Origin: Bradyrhizobium centrolobii
GTDB taxonomy: Bacteria > Pseudomonadota > Alphaproteobacteria > Rhizobiales > Xanthobacteraceae
DNA: 39,697 nt
NCBI RefSeq assembly: GCF_001641635.1
Contig: NZ_LUUB01000033.1
Span: 1 to 39,697, forward strand
Direction: 5' to 3'
Made by a program: the position numbers and the translations under genes. The notes under the pieces were generated by a model that saw only the letters and a program-made list of their open reading frames with translations, did not search any database and was not told the origin of the DNA. This document shows positions 17,439 through 26,400 of this stretch, one piece after another (the first letter of the stretch is position 1; every line of letters starts with the position of its first letter).

Positions 17439-18743
17439 CTAGGCCTCAAAGAACGGATTCGCCGGCCGAGCAAGACCAAGATGATCGCGCGGCGTCGTTC
17501 CTTCATAGTCGGCGCGGAACAGCCCGCGCTCCTGTAAGATGGGCACCACGAGCTGGACGAAATCCTCGAACCCTTCGTGGAAATATGGCGGCATGATGTT
17601 GAAGCCGTCGGCGGCATATTCGTCGAACCATAGCTGTAGCGTGTCGGCGATACGTTCGGCCGAGCCGCACAGCACCCAGTGGCCGCGCGCGGCGGCAGTG
17701 AGATTGTAGAGGTCGCGCAGCGTCATGTTCTCGCGGCGCCCCTTGGCGAGCATGACGCCGGCGAAGCTGTGATAGCTGTCGGACGGCGCGATGTCCGGAA
17801 TCGGCCCGTCGAGATCGTAGGCCGTCATGTCCCGCCCGAAGCGGTCGGAGAGAACGGCGAGCGCGTTGCCGCCGCTGACAAAACTCTGGAGCACGTTGAG
17901 CTTTTCGAATGCCTCCTTGTCGGTGCGACCGACGACGGGCATGACGCCCGGCAGCACGGTGACATCGTCTGCCTTGCGTCCGAACGCCGGCAGGCGCTTC
18001 TTGAGAGCGGCGTAGCCGGCCTTGGCTTCGTCGATGTCCTGCACCACCGAGAACACGATATCCGCCGTGCGCGCGGCGAGCATCTGCCCCGCTTCGGATC
18101 CGCCGGCCTGCAGCACCACCGGATGGCCTTGCGGGCTGCGGCCAATGTTGAGCGGGCCTTTCACCTTGAAGAAGGCGCCGTCATGCTCGATCGAGCGCAG
18201 CCTGGCCGGGTCGATGTAGAGGCCGCTGGTGCGGTCGGCGACGATGGCGTCGTCGGCCCAGCCATCCCACAGGCCTTTGACCACATCGAGGAATTCGCCC
18301 GCCATCTCGTAGCGGCGGGCGTGATCGGGATGGGTGGTACCGAAATTCGCGGCCGTTGTCGGATTGGCCGTTGTCACGGCATTCCACGCCGCGCGGCCCT
18401 TGGAGATGTGATCGAGGGAAGCGAAGACGCGCGCGACCGAGAACGGATCGCTGTAGGTGGTAGAGACAGTGGCGCCGAGCCCGATATGGCTGGTCGAGGT
18501 CGCGAGCGCGGCCAGCATCGTCAGCGGCTCGAGCCGCAGCGTATAGGAGGGATGGGCGGTCGCGTCGGCATAGAGATTGTCGCCCATGAAGATCAGGTCG
18601 AACTTGCCGCGCTCGGCGGTGCGGCCGATCTCTTGGATCGCGGCAAAATCCTGGAAGCTGTCCACCGCGCGGGGGTAGCGCCAGCCTGCAACGTGGCTGC
18701 CGGTCCCCAGGATGAACAGGCCGAGATGCATCTGTCGTTTCAT
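17439..18743 (-). CDS. LLM-class flavin-dependent monooxygenase (NtaA/SnaA/DszA type)
   Basis: A 434-residue two-component monooxygenase using reduced FMN from a separate reductase, acting in the cytosol. Typical signatures are FDLIFMGDNLY near residues 48-58, HIGLGATVSTTYSDPFSVAR, GRAAWNAVTT, VVLQAGGSEAGQMLAA and DGFNIMPPYFHEGFEDF. The start follows the stop of an upstream permease by four bases (TGACGCCATG), as in sulfonate-uptake operons where such enzymes sit beside SsuC-like permeases. The frame is clean, the only intact gene of this block. With its transporter and the hydantoinase both broken, its present use is unclear. The flavin reductase is not encoded here. Confidence 0.92.
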   Translation of the reverse strand: MKRQMHLGLFILGTGSHVAGWRYPRAVDSFQDFAAIQEIGRTAERGKFDLIFMGDNLYADATAHPSYTLRLEPLTMLAALATSTSHIGLGATVSTTYSDPFSVARVFASLDHISKGRAAWNAVTTANPTTAANFGTTHPDHARRYEMAGEFLDVVKGLWDGWADDAIVADRTSGLYIDPARLRSIEHDGAFFKVKGPLNIGRSPQGHPVVLQAGGSEAGQMLAARTADIVFSVVQDIDEAKAGYAALKKRLPAFGRKADDVTVLPGVMPVVGRTDKEAFEKLNVLQSFVSGGNALAVLSDRFGRDMTAYDLDGPIPDIAPSDSYHSFAGVMLAKGRRENMTLRDLYNLTAAARGHWVLCGSAERIADTLQLWFDEYAADGFNIMPPYFHEGFEDFVQLVVPILQERGLFRADYEGTTPRDHLGLARPANPFFEA

Positions 18744-18747
18744 GGCG

Positions 18748-18966
18748 TCAGGTCCAGAACAGGATCCTGCGTTCGAGAAGGCCGATAAGGCCGAAGAAGG
18801 CGAGGCTCGCGGCGGACGCCACGAAGATCGCCGACCAGGCCTGGACGAAGTCGATCTGGAGCACGGCTTGGTAGATCATCCAGCCGAGCCCGCCATGCGC
18901 GCCGAGCATTTCGGTGACGATCGCGACGATGACGCTGCGCGCCGTGGAGACGCGCATTCCGGTGTC
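18748..18966 (-). pseudogene. C-terminal fragment of an SsuC/TauC-type ABC permease
   Basis: About the last 70 residues of an inner-membrane permease: MRVSTARSVIVAIVTEML, GAHGGLGWMIYQAV, then a final membrane helix IFVASAASLAFFGLIGLL and the tail ERRILFWT. The EAA-loop half and all earlier helices are missing. At about 18966 the sequence switches to a piece of a cytochrome c gene on the other strand, so this is a rearrangement end point. Together with the ATPase tail at 14958 it suggests one transporter operon that lost its ends. It is the natural upstream neighbour of the flavin monooxygenase. Confidence 0.85.
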
Positions 18967-18967
18967 C

Positions 18968-19178
18968 CGTGCCGTAACTGATGATGAGATGGCGCAAGCG
19001 GCGAGGTATTTTTCCTTCTTGAAGCCGAAAAAAGCGCATTAAAGTCATTGAGACTGACACCGTCCCAAAAACCTATGTGGAGGGGTTGATTTTCGCCGTT
19101 TCGAAAGAAGGCGGTCGGGAGCCAATTGGCGGACGTATCATCGAAGTGCCGGATGATCTCGAACTGTTCGAATCATAT
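18968..19178 (+). pseudogene. internal fragment of a periplasmic cytochrome c
   Basis: Two adjoining frames give VTDDEMAQAARYFSFLKPKK (18974-19033) and then RIKVIETDTVPKTYVEG...EPIGGRIIEVPDDLELFESYDSR (from 19035). I recognise this as the region between the two haem domains of cytochrome c proteins that serve alcohol dehydrogenases: end of the first domain, then the linker with VPKTYV and RIIEVP. No CxxCH motif lies in the fragment. It is cut on the left by the ABC permease tail and on the right by the IS481 stub, and has an internal frame change near 19034. The recognition is from memory of the family, so moderately sure. Confidence 0.62.
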
Positions 19179-19742
19179 GACAGCCGCGATCAGAGCTTCG
19201 AGGAAGGCCGAGGCTGAGGTCCTTCCCGTCTTCTTGACCAGTTGCACGAAGGCGAACTTGCTGGTGCGATCGATTGCGACGTAGAGGTAGAGTTTGCCTT
19301 CAGCGGTCTGGAGCCCAGCGATGTCGATGTGGAAATAGCCGATCGGATAGGCCTTGAACTTCTTCTTCGAAGGCTTGCCGCCTTCCACCTCCGGCAATCG
19401 GCTGATGCCGTGGCGCTGGAGGCAGCGATGCAGGGATGACCGCGTCAGATGCGGGATGGTTGGCTGCAGCGCATAGAGGCAATCGTCGAGTGGCAGCAGC
19501 GTCTGTCGCCGGAAAGCGACGATGATCGCCTCCTCCTCGATGGAAAGGACTGTCGACTTGGCTTCCTTGGGGCCTGTCGAACGATCGGCGACAGTCTCGC
19601 GCTGCTTCCACTTCGCGACAGTCTTCTGGTTGATCCCGTAGCGCTTGGCGAGTGCTCTCAGGCTCTCTTGACTATTTTGTGCTGCTCGACGGACCGCCTC
19701 CGTCGTGGTGGCGCAGCCGTGCAAACCTGTCCCATAGCGCAT
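19173..19742 (-). pseudogene. IS481-family transposase, C-terminus lost
   Basis: Starts MRYGTGLHGCATTTEAVRRA and carries the N-terminal helix-turn-helix (SLRALAKRYGINQKTVAKWK) followed by the first part of the integrase core (GYFHIDIAG with the first catalytic Asp, then LYLYVAIDRTSKFAFVQL). It ends after FLEALIAAV, where the family continues with the second catalytic Asp and the final Glu, so about 130 residues are missing. The left terminal repeat is recognisable beyond the start, with TTTAGTCCCAAGC near 19779-19791. The element is therefore a one-ended stub at 19176-19791 and cannot transpose by itself. Confidence 0.87.
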
Positions 19743-19965
19743 CCTTCGAATCGCGCGACAAGAATGCACCATCAAAGCTTGGGACTAAACACCTAGACCT
19801 ATAGGACGATGGACGCCGCCAATAACAGTAAGTCCGAGTTTGGTGGTCGGCCTTGCGGAGGGCTTTGCCGAAAATAAGCATGCTTTCCGGCGAATTTTTC
19901 CTTCCCCCGGTGGGTTGGCACTAACGTCCCTACGGCTGCCGTTTACTCTGTGTTTGCCCTTTCTT

Positions 19966-20621
19966 CACCTGTCCGCGAGACCCAATCGCCTCATCACCCG
20001 CATGACTGTGACTTGGTTCCACACAACGCCGCCTCGTGGCGTTGGAATGTTGCGCTCGGTTAACTCCTGCGCAACATCGCGATATGGCTTGTCCCACATC
20101 GCTTCCAAGATAGGCTGTAGATCGGCGTCACGAGCCGCAGCAGCGACCTTGTTCGCATCCGCCTGTTCTGATTGCCGAGCCGCACACCGCGTTCCTTGGC
20201 CGCCGGAAGCGCAACGCGGGTGCGTTCAGAGATCAGGGCGCGCTCTTTTTCGGCAAGGGCGGCATAAATGTGCAGCATGAACGGATCGACGTTGCGCCCC
20301 AAGGCGGTAACGATGAACGGGACACGCTTGGTCATCAGGCCCGAAATGAAATGAACATCGCGGCTCAGCCGGTCCAACTTCGCGACAACGATGGGTGCCT
20401 TGATCTGCTTGGCCTTCTTTAGCGCTGCGGCGAGCTGTGGGCGCTTGTCGAGCGCATCGGCACCTTTTCCGGTCTCCACCTCAACAAACTCAGCAGCGAT
20501 CTTTAGAGCCTCGGTAGCGGCGAATTGGGCGACAGCCTTGCGCTGCGCTTCCATTGCCGAGCCCCGAGCGGCCCTGCTTGTCGGTTGAAACACGATAGTA
20601 GGCAATGATGGGGGCCGACAT
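19966..20621 (-). pseudogene. serine recombinase (resolvase), two frameshifts
   Basis: Conceptually about 215 residues. The start at 20621 reads [20 protein letters not shown] with the catalytic serine in YRVS; then one extra A (GGCAATGG for GGCATGG) moves the reading into another frame, which gives [12 protein letters not shown]...[15 protein letters not shown]...[15 protein letters not shown]. After RLGNQN near 20175 a second shift leads to [23 protein letters not shown]...NQVTVMRVMRRLGLADR, ending at 19966. The C-terminal part is the usual small helix-turn-helix. No inverted crossover sites or invertible segment were seen, so it is probably a relic resolvase of a lost mobile element. Confidence 0.85.
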
Positions 20622-20894
20622 CGGTCATCCTGTTACATACGAACGAGCGTGAATATGCAAACAATGGCGAATGTGATCTAAATCACCAGCGCTCGGAGGC
20701 CGGCGTGGTATCATTCCATGAATGCCATTGACACCAACTGACTCGATCGGCGCCTGGCGCGCGCCAGAGCGTTACAGCGGTCGGCAGCTACTAATACCGG
20801 TTCGTCCGGAGTGGCGCCTGACCAATCCTTGTCCAGCTACTGCGAGGAAGAGATGTAAAGACGATTCAAAATGCGATCATAGGAGGGTTGAGAA

Positions 20895-21377
20895 ATGTCT
20901 GTCTCGCTGCGATCTTCGAATTTCCCAGACAGATTCATTCGCCATCAAAACTTTCTGGGCGAACTTACCCCAGTCGTGAGCGACTTGGACAAAGCAGATG
21001 CTACGTTCTCGTCAATTAACGACTTCAGACCCGAAACGGTTGCCCAGATTCGACCCAGTAATTTCTCGACGATGTGCCTGCGGCACCAGGACTTTCGCAT
21101 CAAACTTCACGAATTTAATCCTCCCATCTTTGGCCCAAACTCACGTCCCGAGACTTCCGCAGAGAAGCTACTGCGTGAGGATTGCACCTTCACAGTACGC
21201 CGAGGTCTTGCTGATCCGGCTGGTGTGTCGTTTGAATCGGTTAATTTTCCTGGCCGCTTCATCCGCCATCGAGACTTTCACCTTTTTCTGGAGCCTGCAG
21301 ATAGCGATTTGGCCCGCCGAGATGCCACGTTCATAGTAGTCTCGCCCTTCATTCCTGATCTGCCAGGACCTCATTGA
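20895..21377 (+). CDS. free-standing AbfB (CBM42-like) beta-trefoil protein
   Basis: 160 residues made of three related repeats: 4-45 (SLRSSNFPDRFIRHQNF...DATFSSI), 51-103 (IRPSNFSTMCLRHQDF...DCTFTV) and 111-148 (SFESVNFPGRFIRHRDF...DATFIV). The pattern SxNFPxRFIRHxxF...DATF is that of the arabinose-binding domain of alpha-L-arabinofuranosidase B. No catalytic domain and no signal peptide are present, unlike the usual appended and secreted forms. AGGAGG lies about 8 bases before the ATG, so it looks expressed. The 270 bases upstream hold no gene I can support. Sugar binding is inferred from the fold; a lectin-like or unrelated cytosolic role is possible. Confidence 0.85.
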   Translation: MSVSLRSSNFPDRFIRHQNFLGELTPVVSDLDKADATFSSINDFRPETVAQIRPSNFSTMCLRHQDFRIKLHEFNPPIFGPNSRPETSAEKLLREDCTFTVRRGLADPAGVSFESVNFPGRFIRHRDFHLFLEPADSDLARRDATFIVVSPFIPDLPGPH

Positions 21378-21856
21378 CACGAAACTCGATGCTGTATTCG
21401 CATTATTGACGATGCTCCGTTTGGGAGCATAACGCGAACTCCGCATTTGACCGCGCTGAGGGAGGGGTGTGCCCTTAGCGCGCGGAGCGGAGGGATTGTG
21501 CAGCTCCGGCGTCCGCCAAGAGCGTTCCCGTGGGTAGGGCGCGCCACCCCTCGCCCTCCCACTTTCGAGTAGCAGTGTCGGAGATCTTTAGTCATAGCTA
21601 ACGACTTGGATCGGTTTTGCCGATAAGGGACCCATGCCGAGGACATGCTCCTCAGACCGTGAGGTCCCATCGGTGTTCGAAGCCGTGCCGGCGCGCTGGT
21701 CCGGTTGACTCTCCAAGGTGGCGGACAGCGGCGGGCTCGATCCGCAGCGCCGGGGCGCGGGATGACCGGGGTCCTGCTCACGATGCGGAGCCGAACTCAA
21801 CGTTGCCGATGGCAACGCACAGGATGTAAACTGCGTGAGACAGGCGAGGTGCAATC
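21378..21856. other. intergenic region with repeat copy A and an imperfect inverted repeat
   Basis: No gene is supported. At 21661-21706 lies a 46-base sequence that recurs, about 78% identical, at 22647-22692. Around 21459-21474 and 21537-21560 an imperfect inverted repeat pairs GGGAGGGGT with ACCCCT and CCCTCCC blocks. The 3' end probably includes the promoter of the Pro/Gly-rich protein. Confidence 0.45.
21661..21706. repeat. 46-base dispersed repeat, copy A
   Basis: Starts GAGGTCCCATC and ends GGTCCGGTT. Aligned without gaps to copy B at 22647-22692, 36 of 46 positions agree by eye. In the same frame the two read EVPSVFEAVPARWSG and EVPSAFKAAPVRLSG, so the repeat may derive from a coding segment or from an intergenic element common in this group. 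Confidence 0.55.
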
Positions 21857-22300
21857 ATGAGGCCAAAAGTGCTTCTGAGTGCGGTCCTCTTGATCGTCGC
21901 GGCGGGCGTCTTTTTCGAAGCGGGTTACTTCTATTCACTCCGCTTTCGGTCGGATGCGAACGGCCAGCCGACTGTGGTCTTCATGACATCGCATAGGATC
22001 CCCGAGAAGCTTCCTCCCCCGGAGCCTGGAGCTGAAGGTGGCGGAATTACGCCGCAACCGAATCAGCCTCCACCAGATCAGCCTCCAGCAGATCAGCCTC
22101 CAGCAGATCAGCCACCACCAACACCACCACCCGTTGTAGACACACCTTCGACGGGACCGCTCGGGGGGCCGACCGACAGTGGGATTGCAGACAGAGGTGG
22201 AGGAGGACGAGGAGGAGTTGGTGGTGGAGGAGGTGGTGGTGGCAATGAGGGCACATTCGGCCCCAATGAATCCTGCGTGCGGGATCTGGGATGCATGTAG
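21857..22300 (+). CDS. membrane-anchored Pro- and Gly-rich low-complexity protein
   Basis: 147 residues, family not recognised. Residues 5-22 (VLLSAVLLIVAAGVFFEA) form one membrane segment or uncleaved signal. After a short periplasmic stretch comes a proline-rich part with repeated QPPADQPPADQ units, then a glycine-rich run (GGGGRGGVGGGGGGGG) and a tail with two cysteines (ESCVRDLGCM). GAGG is placed 8 bases before the ATG. Such a layout suits a cell-envelope spacer or a TonB-like linker, but no functional end domain is present. Base composition in the repeats is far from the surroundings, so it could also be a recently evolved frame. Confidence 0.6.
   Translation: MRPKVLLSAVLLIVAAGVFFEAGYFYSLRFRSDANGQPTVVFMTSHRIPEKLPPPEPGAEGGGITPQPNQPPPDQPPADQPPADQPPPTPPPVVDTPSTGPLGGPTDSGIADRGGGGRGGVGGGGGGGGNEGTFGPNESCVRDLGCM
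22061..22120 (+). repeat. 15-base tandem repeat, four units
   Basis: Four consecutive 15-base units of the type GATCAGCCTCCAGCA; units two and three are identical, units one and four differ by a few bases. They encode the QPPAD/QPPPD repeats of the anchored protein. The unit length is a multiple of three, so copy-number change would alter length without a frameshift. Confidence 0.85.
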
Positions 22301-22318
22301 ACACTCCCAGCGCAACGA

Positions 22319-22558
22319 ATGGGACGAAGCGTTGTGACAAGCTGCGGCACTGGCAGCTGCCCTGCATGCCCCCCTCACATCCCGGTCTCAAACATGGTCG
22401 TCAAATTCTGGTGCGCATATAGCGAGTTCCCCAAGACGACCGGATCATGCTTTTATGCGGTTACCCGGTTTGGTGGTGTTCATCTCGGACCGTGGTGCTT
22501 CGAAGGCACTCCACGACCGCCGTGGCCCGGCCCTCCGCGGCCGCTTGCCCCCCTATAA
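22319..22558 (+). CDS. doubtful small Cys-rich reading frame
   Basis: A 79-codon frame with six cysteines (GTGSCPACPP among them) begins 18 bases after the preceding stop. There is no ribosome site and no known domain; the Pro-rich end (RPPWPGPPRPLAPL) looks like GC-rich noise. The rest of the 22301-22886 gap holds repeat copy B (22647-22692) and no other gene that I can support. Confidence 0.2.
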   Translation: MGRSVVTSCGTGSCPACPPHIPVSNMVVKFWCAYSEFPKTTGSCFYAVTRFGGVHLGPWCFEGTPRPPWPGPPRPLAPL

Positions 22559-22646
22559 CGGCCTCCGATGACGCATGAAGTCGTTGCTCCCTGTCCGCTT
22601 CTGTAATCGGCCGGTTGGGGAAAGGGCTTTACGGCAATCCACCCAG

Positions 22647-22692
22647 GAGGTGCCATCTGCTTTCAAGGCAGCGCCGGTACGCTTGTCCGGTT
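22647..22692. repeat. 46-base dispersed repeat, copy B
   Basis: Second copy of the sequence at 21661-21706, same orientation, 986 bases further on, with the anchored protein gene between them. Begins GAGGTGCCATC and ends TGTCCGGTT. Confidence 0.55.
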
Positions 22693-22886
22693 CGTCATTC
22701 ATGCTGGTTGCCCCTGCTGGCTCGAACGCGCGACTCCGACGATCGGGCCATCGTGCTCTATTCCGCGGAGCTAAGGGGCCAGAGCGTAGCGCCTGCCCGA
22801 CGTCTGCTTTCGCGGGGCGAAGCGGAATCGTTGTCCTCAATTGGAGACTTACCGATTTTGGACCCTTAGCGGAAGTCGATCCCAAC

Positions 22887-23372
22887 TCAATCGGGAGCCT
22901 CCCGAAGAGGCGGCCCCACGACTTGCATGTGGTGCTTTGCCATCAGCTTCTGGTTCGTGTCGGCATCGACGCCTTGCCGCTCCGCGAACATCTTTTCGAA
23001 ACCACCGGGCGTCACACCGAACAGCAATACACCGGGCTCCGTCCCGATGTTCTGAAACGTGTGCGGAGTAACGCGAGGAATGAAGACAAAGGCCCCGGCG
23101 GGCGCGCTCACAATACGTTCGCCCAGTTTGAAGTTGAACTGGCCGCTCACAACGTAACAAAGCTCAGCTTCCATTCCGTGCAGGTGCGTAGGAGGGCCGC
23201 TCTTGGGTGCGATGGTTTGACGAAAGATGCCGCGCACACCCCCAGTTTCATCAGCCGTCGCCAACAGTTCGGTGAAATCTCCCTCGCGGCCTTGCTGTCT
23301 GTTGTAGCGGGATGCTTCGCCGGGCAGGACGATGAATGCCCCCTCAGGAAGCGCACCGACGGTTTCACCCAT
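22887..23372 (-). CDS. cupin-domain protein
   Basis: 161 residues, a single cupin barrel. Motif 1 reads PTHLHGMEAELCYVVSGQFNF (histidines and glutamate as metal ligands) and motif 2 reads PAGAFVFIPRVTPHTFQNIG with a histidine. There is no signal peptide. Similar stand-alone cupins include dioxygenase-like and sugar- or quercetin-binding proteins; the reaction cannot be assigned. The start at 23372 has only a weak site (GCAGG). It is divergent from the zinc-ribbon cyclase pseudogene starting at 23432, so both promoters would share about 60 bases. Confidence 0.82.
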   Translation of the reverse strand: MGETVGALPEGAFIVLPGEASRYNRQQGREGDFTELLATADETGGVRGIFRQTIAPKSGPPTHLHGMEAELCYVVSGQFNFKLGERIVSAPAGAFVFIPRVTPHTFQNIGTEPGVLLFGVTPGGFEKMFAERQGVDADTNQKLMAKHHMQVVGPPLREAPD

Positions 23373-23431
23373 CCTGCGATACTCGCCGTTCTCGGCATAA
23401 TGATCTAGACTTTAGTCCCCGGCTGGCGAGC

Positions 23432-26400
23432 ATGGAATGCCCGAGCTGCGGAAGCGCCAATCGTGATGATGGCCGATTCTGCGGGCACTGCGGGGTGCCG
23501 CTGGGCCGGCGTTGTCGTGCCTGCGGCCGCGAGAATCCAGCTGACAACAGATTTCTGTAGGGATTGTGGTGCCTCTCTGACCGACGGCGCCATTTCAGAG
23601 CGGTCTTCCACGGGGGCGATGACGGGCAGCCTGATGCCTGCGGGTGCAGAGCGGCGGCAGCTCACGGTCATGTTCTGCGACCTCGTCGGCTCAACGGCGC
23701 TTGCATCACGACTCGATCCGGAAGACCTGCGCGAGGTGCTCGGCGAGTACCACAAGGATGTTGCGAGGGCGGTTGGGCGCTTCGATGGCTTCGTCGCCAA
23801 GTATATGGGCGATGGGGTAGTGACCTACTTCGGCTACCCGCAAGCGCATGAGGACGACGCCGAGCGGGCGGTTCGCGCCGGCTTCAAGATTGTTGCAATC
23901 CCGCGTTTGGTTCCGGCTGCGCCCGGCGGGACTCTAAGAGTGCGCGTCGGCATCGCCACAGGCCTCGTCGTTGTGGGCGATCTGGTTGGTGCCGGCGAAT
24001 CTTACGAGCGCGGTGTCGTGGGCGAGACACCGAACCTCGCGGCGCGGCTGCAAGCCTTGGCGGAACCGGGCGATGTGATAATCGACGCGAGGACGCACAG
24101 GTTGACGGGTGGAGGCTTCGACTACGAGCAACTCGGCGAGCTGGAGCTAAAGGGCTTCGCCGCACCGGTGGCCGCGTGGCGCGTGCGAGGTGAAGCCGTA
24201 GTCGATAGCCGGTTTGAGGCGCTGCATCCCGCCGCCACCCTGACCCCGCTTGTCGGACGTGAGCAGGAGATCGAGCTGATACTCCGGCGCTGGGAACAGG
24301 CCAGGAAAGGGGAAGGACAGGTCGTGCTGCTCATCGGCGAACCGGGTATTGGAAAGTCGCGCCTGAGCGTTGCGTTTCAAGAGCGGTTGATCGATGGGGC
24401 GTGCGTCCGATTGCGCTACTTCTGTTCGCCACATCACCAGGACAGTGCGCTCTACCCGACAATCATGCAGCTGGAAAGAGCTGCCGGGTTTGAGCGGGAC
24501 GACACGCCCGAGATCAAGTTCCACAAGCTGGAAGCGCTGCTGACACGGACATCATCGCCAAGCGCGGAGATGACTCTGCTGGCCGAATTTCTGCAGATCC
24601 CCGCCGGCGATCTATATACGCCAAGTGAACTCGATCCGCAGCGAAAGAAGGAGGAGACATTCGAGGCGCTGCTTCGGCAGCTCACAGCCATCGCCCGGCA
24701 CCCGTCTTGATGATCTACGAGGACGTGCACTGGATCGACCCCAGCTCGCGCGAGTTGCTGGATCGAGCAGTCGATCGCGTGAGGGGGCTACCAATGCTGC
24801 CTACTGATCACCTTCCGGCCTGAATTTCAGCAGCTATGGGCGGGACAGTCGCACGTAACGATGCTTGCCCTCAGCCGTCTGGCCCAGCACCAGGGCGCAA
24901 TCCTCGTGCGGCGGGTCGCAGGCGACAAGGCTTTGCCCGCCTATACCGTGAAAGAGATCGTCGATCGCACAGATGGCGTGCCGCTCTTTGTCGAGGAGCT
25001 GACTAAAGCTGTATTGGAGGACTATGGGGGTCGCCACGGCCCTAAGAGCAAATCCATTTCAGCGCTTGCTCTGCCCGCGACACTACAGGCGTCCCTCATG
25101 GCGCGGCTCGATCGGCTTGGACTTGGTGCCAAGCAAGTGGCGCAGACCGGAGCCGCCATAGGCCGTAAATTTTCTTATGAGTTGCTCAGTGCCATTGCCG
25201 GTGGGACCGAGCGGGAGCTGCAGCACGAATTGGCTCGGCTCGTGACTTCTGAACTCGTGTTCCAACGCGGGATGCCGCCGGAGTCCGTTTACACCTTCAA
25301 GCACGCTCTGGTGCAGGATGTCGCCTACAGCACGCTTCTGCACGGCGATCGGCAACAGCTGCATGCGCGCATTGCTGAAGCCGTGGAGGGATGCTTTCCC
25401 GAGCGGGTTGCGCGGGAGCCGGAAATTCTGGCGTTCCATTTCATGGAAGCTCGCCAGATCGAGCGTGCTATCGGCTATTGGCTGAAAGCCGGCGAGCGCG
25501 CCGCTCAGCGCTCGGCCAATCTCGAGGCCATCCGGCATCTGACTCGGGGGTTGGAAGCACTACGAACGCTTCCGGAAAGCCCCGAGTGGGACCGACGGAA
25601 CTCGCATATCAAATCGCGATCGGCACGCCTCTGATTGCCGTGCACGGCTACTCCGCGCCGCAAACCGGCGCCGCGTATAGTCGGGCACGTGTTCTCTGCG
25701 AGCGTCTCGGCGAGGCGGAGCCTCGTCGCAACCCTCAGCGGCGAGTTCGTCTACTACTTCGTGCGCGGCGATTATCCCATGATGCGACGATTGAGCGAAG
25801 AGGCCCGGCAGGTAGCGAACCGCCTGCCGGATCCGATAATTCGCCTAGCCAGCCACCGCTTGGCCGGGATTACAGCCATGCACTTCGGAGCGTTTCCTGA
25901 GGCACGGTCGGAATTCGAGGCGATCCTGCGCCTGTATGACGCGCGCCGGCATCGATCGCAGCCAGTGCATTATGTTCACGACCCGAAAGTCTCAGCTCTC
26001 ACCTATCTTTCGTTGGTCCTCTGGGTCCTCGGTTTTCCCGAACAAGCGCGTCGTTCGAGCGCCGCGGCGTTCCAATGCGCCGCAGAGTTGGATCAAGCAA
26101 ACCTGACTGCGCACGTCCACAATTTCGCTGGTGCTGGCTTGGACGAACTGCTCGGTGATGTCCCGGGCGTGCAAGCGCATGCAGAGGGGATCGTTGAGCT
26201 CGCTGATGGCACAGCCTGGGCTATTGGCACGTGAATGGTCTGATCCTTCGCGGCTGGGCCATGGTACGACAGGGTGCCACAGAGGCAGGCATTGCACTCA
26301 TGTGCCAGAACGCAGCTGAACGCACCGCACTCGGCGTTAGTTGGTATCAAGCCCGGTATCTCTGCATGCTCGCTACAGCCTATGCGCAGGCAGGTCAGGC

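Noticed and set aside
17679..18788. 369-codon plus-strand open frame
   Set aside because: Antisense to the intact LLM monooxygenase.
21459..21560. imperfect inverted repeat as an IS end or terminator
   Set aside because: Pairing is interrupted in several places, there is no T-run, and no transposase lies between the arms.
22061..22120. possible CRISPR-like repeat
   Set aside because: The units are adjacent 15-mers with no spacers and encode a peptide repeat.
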